From assembly GCA_017979445.1 (NCBI GenBank), contig CM030706.1, forward strand, positions 29,176,493-29,240,492: DNA of 64,000 nt, read 5' to 3'. This document shows positions 59,665 through 64,000 of the stretch, piece after piece. The notes beneath the pieces were generated by a model. The model saw only the letters and a list, made by a program, of their open reading frames with translations, was not told where the DNA came from and did no database searches. This stretch comes from Akebia trifoliata. Lineage: Eukaryota > Streptophyta > Magnoliopsida > Ranunculales > Lardizabalaceae. How positions within the stretch are numbered: the stretch's first letter is position 1; the number at the start of each line of letters is the position of its first letter. The translations under genes were made by a program, and so were the position numbers.

Positions 59665-59803
59665 CGGGGAGGTAGTTGTAAATAACGAAATTTCATCGTT
59701 TTAAAAATGGGTCGCAATTTGGACCGTTGATCTAGCGCGTATCGAACGGCTGAAATGGTGAGTCGCGATGTGAGTCGGAATATGAGTCTTAGGAACGCGA
59801 CCC
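59665..59803 (-). repeat. Right terminal inverted repeat of the Pack-MULE-like element
   Basis: Reads GGGTCGCGTTCCTAAGACTC inward from 59803 on the minus strand, matching the left end. It ends at CGGGGAGGTAGTTG. Confidence 0.9.
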
Positions 59804-59826
59804 TATATATATATATATATATATAT

Positions 59827-60207
59827 GGGAAATGTTCAGCACCCTAAGTTTTACCACACACTTTAACAAACGTTTTTTGTCCTACAAGGGTTAGAAGTTT
59901 TGGAATGAGCTGATTTTTGGTGAGGATGATCTCTATGATTAGAAGATCATCCTCCCCAAAAATCAGCCCATTCCAAAATGTTTAGCCCCATGTTTACACG
60001 TTGAAAAATTGTGGACCGTCCATTTTTTGTAAATCAATTTTGATGGGGTTAGAAATTTTGGAATGAGCTGATTTTTGGTGAGGATGATCTCCTCACCATA
60101 GAGATCATCCTCACCAAAAATCAGCTCATTCCGAAACTTCTAACCCATGTAAGACAAAACGTGTTTGTTAAAGTGTGTGGTAAAACTAAGGGTGGCGAAC
60201 GGGACCC
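59827..60207. mobile_element. TA-MITE copy C
   Basis: The ends are GGGAAATGTTCAGCACCCTA and, inverted, GGGTCCCGTTCGCCACCCTT. Both continue with TTTTACCACACACTTTAACA. Two nested hairpins around GAGGATGATCTC. TA tracts on both sides. Confidence 0.88.
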
Positions 60208-60221
60208 TATATATATATATA

Positions 60222-60599
60222 GGGTCACGTTCCTAAGACTCATATTGAGACTCACATTGCGACACATCGTTTTGTCTTATATGGGAAAAAATGTTTGGAA
60301 TGAGCTGATTTTTTGTGAGGATGATCTCTGTGATGAGGGGATCATCCTGGCAAAAAATCATCCCATTCCAAAACTTCTAACCCCATCAAAATTGATTTAC
60401 AAAAATTGGACGGTCTATAATTTTTCAACAAAAATTGGACGGTCTAGAAATTTCATAATGAGCTGATTTTTGGCAAGGATGATCTCCTCACCATAGAGAT
60501 CATCCTCACAAAAAATCAGCCTATTCCAAATATTTTTGCCCATATAAGACAAAACGGTGTGTCGCAATGTGAGTCCCAATATGAGTCTTAGGAACGCTG

Positions 60600-60601
<2 letters not shown>
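60222..60601. mobile_element. Chimeric TA-MITE B: Pack-MULE termini with MITE core
   Basis: The ends GGGTCACGTTCCTAAGACTC (left) and AGCGTTCCTAAGACTCATAT (right, inverted) match the Pack-MULE TIR for about 45 bp. The interior has the TA-MITE hairpins (GATGATCTC...GATCATCC, AAAAATCAGCC...ATTCC). TA tracts on both sides. Confidence 0.88.
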
Positions 60602-60640
<39 letters not shown>

Positions 60641-60642
<2 letters not shown>

Positions 60643-60993
60643 AAATGTTCACCAACAAACATTTTGGCAAAACATTTGTCAAAACATGGGTTAGAGATTT
60701 TGGAATGGGCTGATTTTTGGTGAGGATGATCTCTACGGTGAGGAGATCATCATCACCAAAAATCAGCCCATTCCAAAACTTCTAACCCCATCAAAAATGG
60801 TTTACAAAAAATGGATGGTCCACGATTTTTCAACTTGTAAACTGGGGCTAGAAGTTTGGGAATGGGATGATTTTTGGTGAGGATGATCTCCTCACCGTAG
60901 AGATCATCCTTACCAAAAATCAGCCCATTCCAAAATCTCTAACCCATGTTTTGAAAAATGTTTTGCCAAAATGTTTGTTGCTGAACGGGACCC
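60641..60993. mobile_element. TA-MITE copy D
   Basis: The left end is GGAAATGTTCACCAACAAAC; the right end inverted is GGGTCCCGTTCAGCAACAAA. Both run into CATTTTGGCAAAACATTT. The family hairpin core is present; TA tracts on both sides. Confidence 0.88.
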
Positions 60994-61019
60994 ATATTTA
61001 TATATATATATATATATAT

Positions 61020-61318
61020 ATGAAAATGTTCGGCGCCCTACTATTTACCTTATGTGTTTTGTCCTACATGGGTTAGAAATTTTGGAATTGACTGATTTTT
61101 TGTGAGGATGATGATCTCTATACTGAGAAGATCATCTTCACCAAAAATCAGCCTATTCCGAAACTTCTAGCCTCATGTTTACAAGTTGAAGAATCGTGGA
61201 CCGTCCATTTTTTATAAACCATTTTAATCATCCTCACCAAAAACAGCTCATTCCAAAACTTCTAACCCATGTAGGACAAAACAAGTAAGGCAAAACATAG
61301 GGTGCCAAATATGCCCCA
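61020..61318. mobile_element. TA-MITE copy E
   Basis: The left end is GAAAATGTTCGGCGCCCTAC; the right end inverted is GGGGCATATTTGGCACCCTA. It has the family core with one arm shortened. Confidence 0.8.
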
Positions 61319-61326
61319 TATATATA

Positions 61327-62728
61327 AGGGATAGGAGACCAACAAAGCATGGACACCAAATATCAGTGTTGTTCTCAATGTTGTTGAATAGCATATGTAG
61401 CTAGCACATGTTGTTCGCATATGCTTCAAAAATAAAATTGGGGAAAAAATGCATAAAATGGTATACATATAAAAAAGTGTGGAAAATTTTTAGAAAAATG
61501 CACAGTACTTAAAAAGTGCTCAAATAAATCATAACTCCATTTCCATTCATAAATCTTAATTCACAAATTAAAAAGTGCAAGTAGAAGGTTAAAACTAGTC
61601 AACAATAAGTCAAATAGAAATAGTCATACAAATACTCAAAGAGAAATGCCTAAATAACTAGAATTAGTCATTCAAAGTCATCTCTCTCAAGTATTAACGA
61701 CGAATATTGATCTTTGAACTTGAATTATAATGAATCTTGGATTCTTTATCAATCTTGAAGGTTGAACTTGAATCTTGATTCTTGAGTAGCTTTATTTCTC
61801 TTTAAGTCTTTGGGGTTGAGAGTTGAGAGTTGAGAGTGAGAGTAACTTAAGTTGAGACTTGAACCTTTAGAGTAATAGTGCAGACTAGAGATTAAAAAAT
61901 ATTTATGATTACTTGAGGATGTAGTAAAAATATAATGAGATTTAACAGTTGAAGGCTTTGTGAGAGTAAGAAAGAAATTAGAAGGTAAAAGAGATGTTGT
62001 AAAAGGAGTGTATTTATAGGAGAAAAGTGAGCTTAAGCTATAAAAAAATTGTGTGGACAATATGCCATTGCATAATGTGCAATTGTATATTTTGGGTGCA
62101 TGTGATGACAGCATATGCAATTTTTATTTTGAAAATAGCATACTTGCATATGCAACCGAATTTGACAAGTTTGATTGTTTTGATGCAACAATGAGGAAAA
62201 CCACCAAATCCTATGGTCACAAATTTATATATTCCTTCATTTGATCTATGAGACGTTACTAATTAAGGCACACTATATACGTATAAGAAATACATATGTT
62301 ACAGTTGATCCTTCATAACAAAGTATGGTAAAAAAAAAAAACTTGACAAACACATTTAATTTGCTTACATTCATACCAGACCATGAGAAACATCTTTTTT
62401 TTTCTTCTCAAAATTAAGGTCCATTGGTCTCACTGAGAACATAGTGACCCAAGCTGGAAGGGTAAAATTGTAGGGATATGTAACATATTCAGTGACATTT
62501 GCTTGAGAAATTTATAATATTTGTCTTGAACCACCAAATGAATCCATGTATAAGATGGTGAGAATGAGAGCAAACTTGTAGGGATATTTAGAACCATATA
62601 ATTAGACGTTTTGTTCATAATACCGTATCGGCCTTTATATATCCTTAAAATAATTATCTAGAAGTTTTGTTCTTCAAAATACAAGAAGACAGGAAGAACA
62701 CACAAATAGAAATAATGAAATATCATTT
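61327..62728. other. AT-rich intergenic DNA; no feature recognised
   Basis: Short GCATATGC-type palindromes and TTGAGAGTTGAGAG simple repeats (61815-61840) are present. ORFs are short and without similarity. Confidence 0.35.
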
Positions 62729-62848
62729 GAGAGCTTCTATTGCCACAACTTTTACTAATGCCACCACAAGATGAAAACTAATTCTTTGGTGATATACATA
62801 TGAATTGGGGTGGCATTAGCAAAAGTTGGTCCGCTAATAGATTCTCTC
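62729..62848. mobile_element. 120-bp MITE, near-perfect 8-bp TSD
   Basis: GAGAGCTTCTATTGCCACAA is answered by inverted GAGAGAATCTATTAGCGGAC, then CAACTTTT and GCTAATGCCACC in both arms. The flanks are TATCATTT (62721-62728) and TATCATAT (62849-62856). Confidence 0.7.
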
Positions 62849-62919
62849 TATCATATTTTGCAATTCTTTTTAATCAAGAATTCAAGACCAAACCGTATAT
62901 TCCTTCAAAATAGTTCTAT

Positions 62920-64000
62920 TGTAACACCCCGTATTTTTAACTCGTATCTCGAGGAGATCAGATAGTATTTATTCGAAGAATATTTTAGAAAGGAAACTTA
63001 GAGTCAAGTACCCGGATTATGCTATGTTCGTTTTTATTGAAGATCGACTTCGCCATTAGTTTCAAAACGATCGAAATATATACTTTAGCCTATAAGCAAG
63101 TTTGAATTCAAGTTCGGGTGAAAAAGTTGACAAATCCTCGAGTTTCCCATTAAGTGGGACCCCAAAATAATGGAATTTCGTTAGAGCAAGAATCAGGAAG
63201 ATTCGACCATACCATTAGGACCGCAACGAAAAATTATTCGAAATGGTATATTCGTTTGTCATTTTTCGAGTCCGGATAGTCAAGTTACGGTCGAAACTAG
63301 AAATAATAAGGAAATTACAAGTATGTCATCAGCCTTCTTATAAAAGAAAGTAAATTTTCTTTTATTCTCATTTGTTCCCTTTTCTCTAAAAGATCCAAAG
63401 CTCAGATTTTTCCCAAAATCTAGGGTTCTCCTCTCTTCTCCTCAAGATCCGTTAAGAACGAATGACCGTTGAACTCCGATGAAGAAGACAAAGTTGTCGG
63501 TTGTGACGAGAGCCACAACCTCACCCTCTTTGTTAGCCCATTCACGTCCGCTTCCTCACCTTCCATCAGAAAATTAGCAAGTAGCTTAGGGTACCGTCAT
63601 ACTCGGAGCTTCATCTTGCTAGTGGAGGTTTGTCTTCTAGGGTAGAAGTGGAGGAGAGTGACGTTGTCGAAGGAGTTTCAAACCCTCATCTTCCTTGCAT
63701 CAAACTCAGCTCAACACCAACTCCTTCACCACCAACTTTGATCCTTATACGAGTTCATCACTTTCGGCATCCACAAACATGTAGGGGACTTTCAATTCCT
63801 ATTGGTAACTTTAGATTTCTCAAATGTGCATTTAGGGTTTTGAAACAAAACTTATTGTTTGCATTTAAATCGTAGAAATTGGTGTTTGATTTCAAATTCA
63901 TGGTAGAAGTAGGTGTTTTGTTTATGTTTTATCGAATTTTGATAACAAAATCGTGGGTGGGTCGAATGGTTCGAAGAATGGAAGAAGAATCCGAAACATG
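62920..64000 (+). mobile_element. Start of a gypsy-type LTR, runs off the window
   Basis: TGTAACACCCCGTATTTTTA is a common LTR start of plant Ty3/gypsy chromoviruses. TTATAAAAG lies near 63338, followed by a C/T-rich leader. No end is seen. The ORF at 63630-63875 has no similarity. Confidence 0.5.

Larger units (their letters stand above)
50885..59803. mobile_element. 8.9-kb Pack-MULE-like element with seven captured gene fragments
   Basis: The terminal inverted repeats run from 50885 and from 59803 inward for about 140-150 bp. Both start GGGTCGCGTTCCTAAGACTC and share TTTCAGCCGTTCGATACGCG plus CGTTATTT...ACCTCCCCG further in. The element sits between TA microsatellites, so the 9-bp flanks TATATATAT match trivially. 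Inside are pieces of an ERECTA-type kinase, a CDPK, an EDRF1-like protein and an extensin (plus strand), and of ALB3, kinesin-12 and an RBM26/27-type protein (minus strand). No transposase is present. Long TIRs and captured genomic DNA define Pack-MULEs. An alternative is two related elements flanking unrelated debris, but the matched TIR pair argues for one unit. Confidence 0.8.

Overview
The window is AT-rich nuclear DNA of a flowering plant, most likely a dicot. The evidence is decayed Tat-type Ty3/gypsy retrotransposons, plant L1-type LINEs, hAT-type MITEs, Mutator-like elements, and fragments of plant genes (ERECTA, a CDPK, ALBINO3, kinesin-12, an extensin). Only one cellular gene appears intact. 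No tRNA, rRNA or CRISPR locus was found.

Layout. 1-12165: a minus-strand Tat-type Ty3/gypsy element reading gag, protease/G-patch, RT, RNase H, integrase, then a DUF7745-like ORF on the opposite strand. Its leader carries an array of 18 units of 22 bp. 12166-27810: a second, related element on the plus strand, joined head-to-head to the first. Its integrase is split by a 3.63-kb solo LTR with a GTAAC target duplication. It also keeps the antisense DUF7745-like ORF and a 3' LTR. 27811-32600: scrambled LTR and gag/protease pieces, a clean hAT MITE with an 8-bp duplication, and an inverted decayed LTR.

33957-47543 (minus): a six-exon gene predicted to encode a 458-aa plant HROB-like (homologous recombination OB-fold, DUF4539) protein. 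All splice sites and phases can be read from the sequence. Its 10.3-kb intron 4 holds two LINEs in opposite orientations: a 5'-truncated copy with a 19-bp target duplication and a near full-length 6.6-kb copy. Intron 2 holds a 1.1-kb Mutator-like element set in a TA microsatellite. An E2F-type site lies just upstream of the ATG.

47700-61330 is the most unusual part. Here (TA)n tracts carry a string of terminal-inverted-repeat elements whose ends share the pattern GGGNNNNGTTC. The largest, 50885-59803, is an 8.9-kb Pack-MULE-like element with about 140-150 bp terminal repeats. It contains pieces of at least seven unrelated host genes (ERECTA-type LRR kinase, CDPK, EDRF1-like TPR protein, ALB3, kinesin-12, extensin, CCCH/RRM protein of the RBM26/27 type), and several pieces keep their introns. 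Short palindromic MITEs flank it, and one of them (60222-60601) combines the Pack-MULE termini with the core of the MITE family.

61330-64000: mostly unassigned AT-rich DNA, a 120-bp MITE, and the start of another gypsy-type LTR that runs off the window. All domain calls are by eye from translated motifs; no database search was run.
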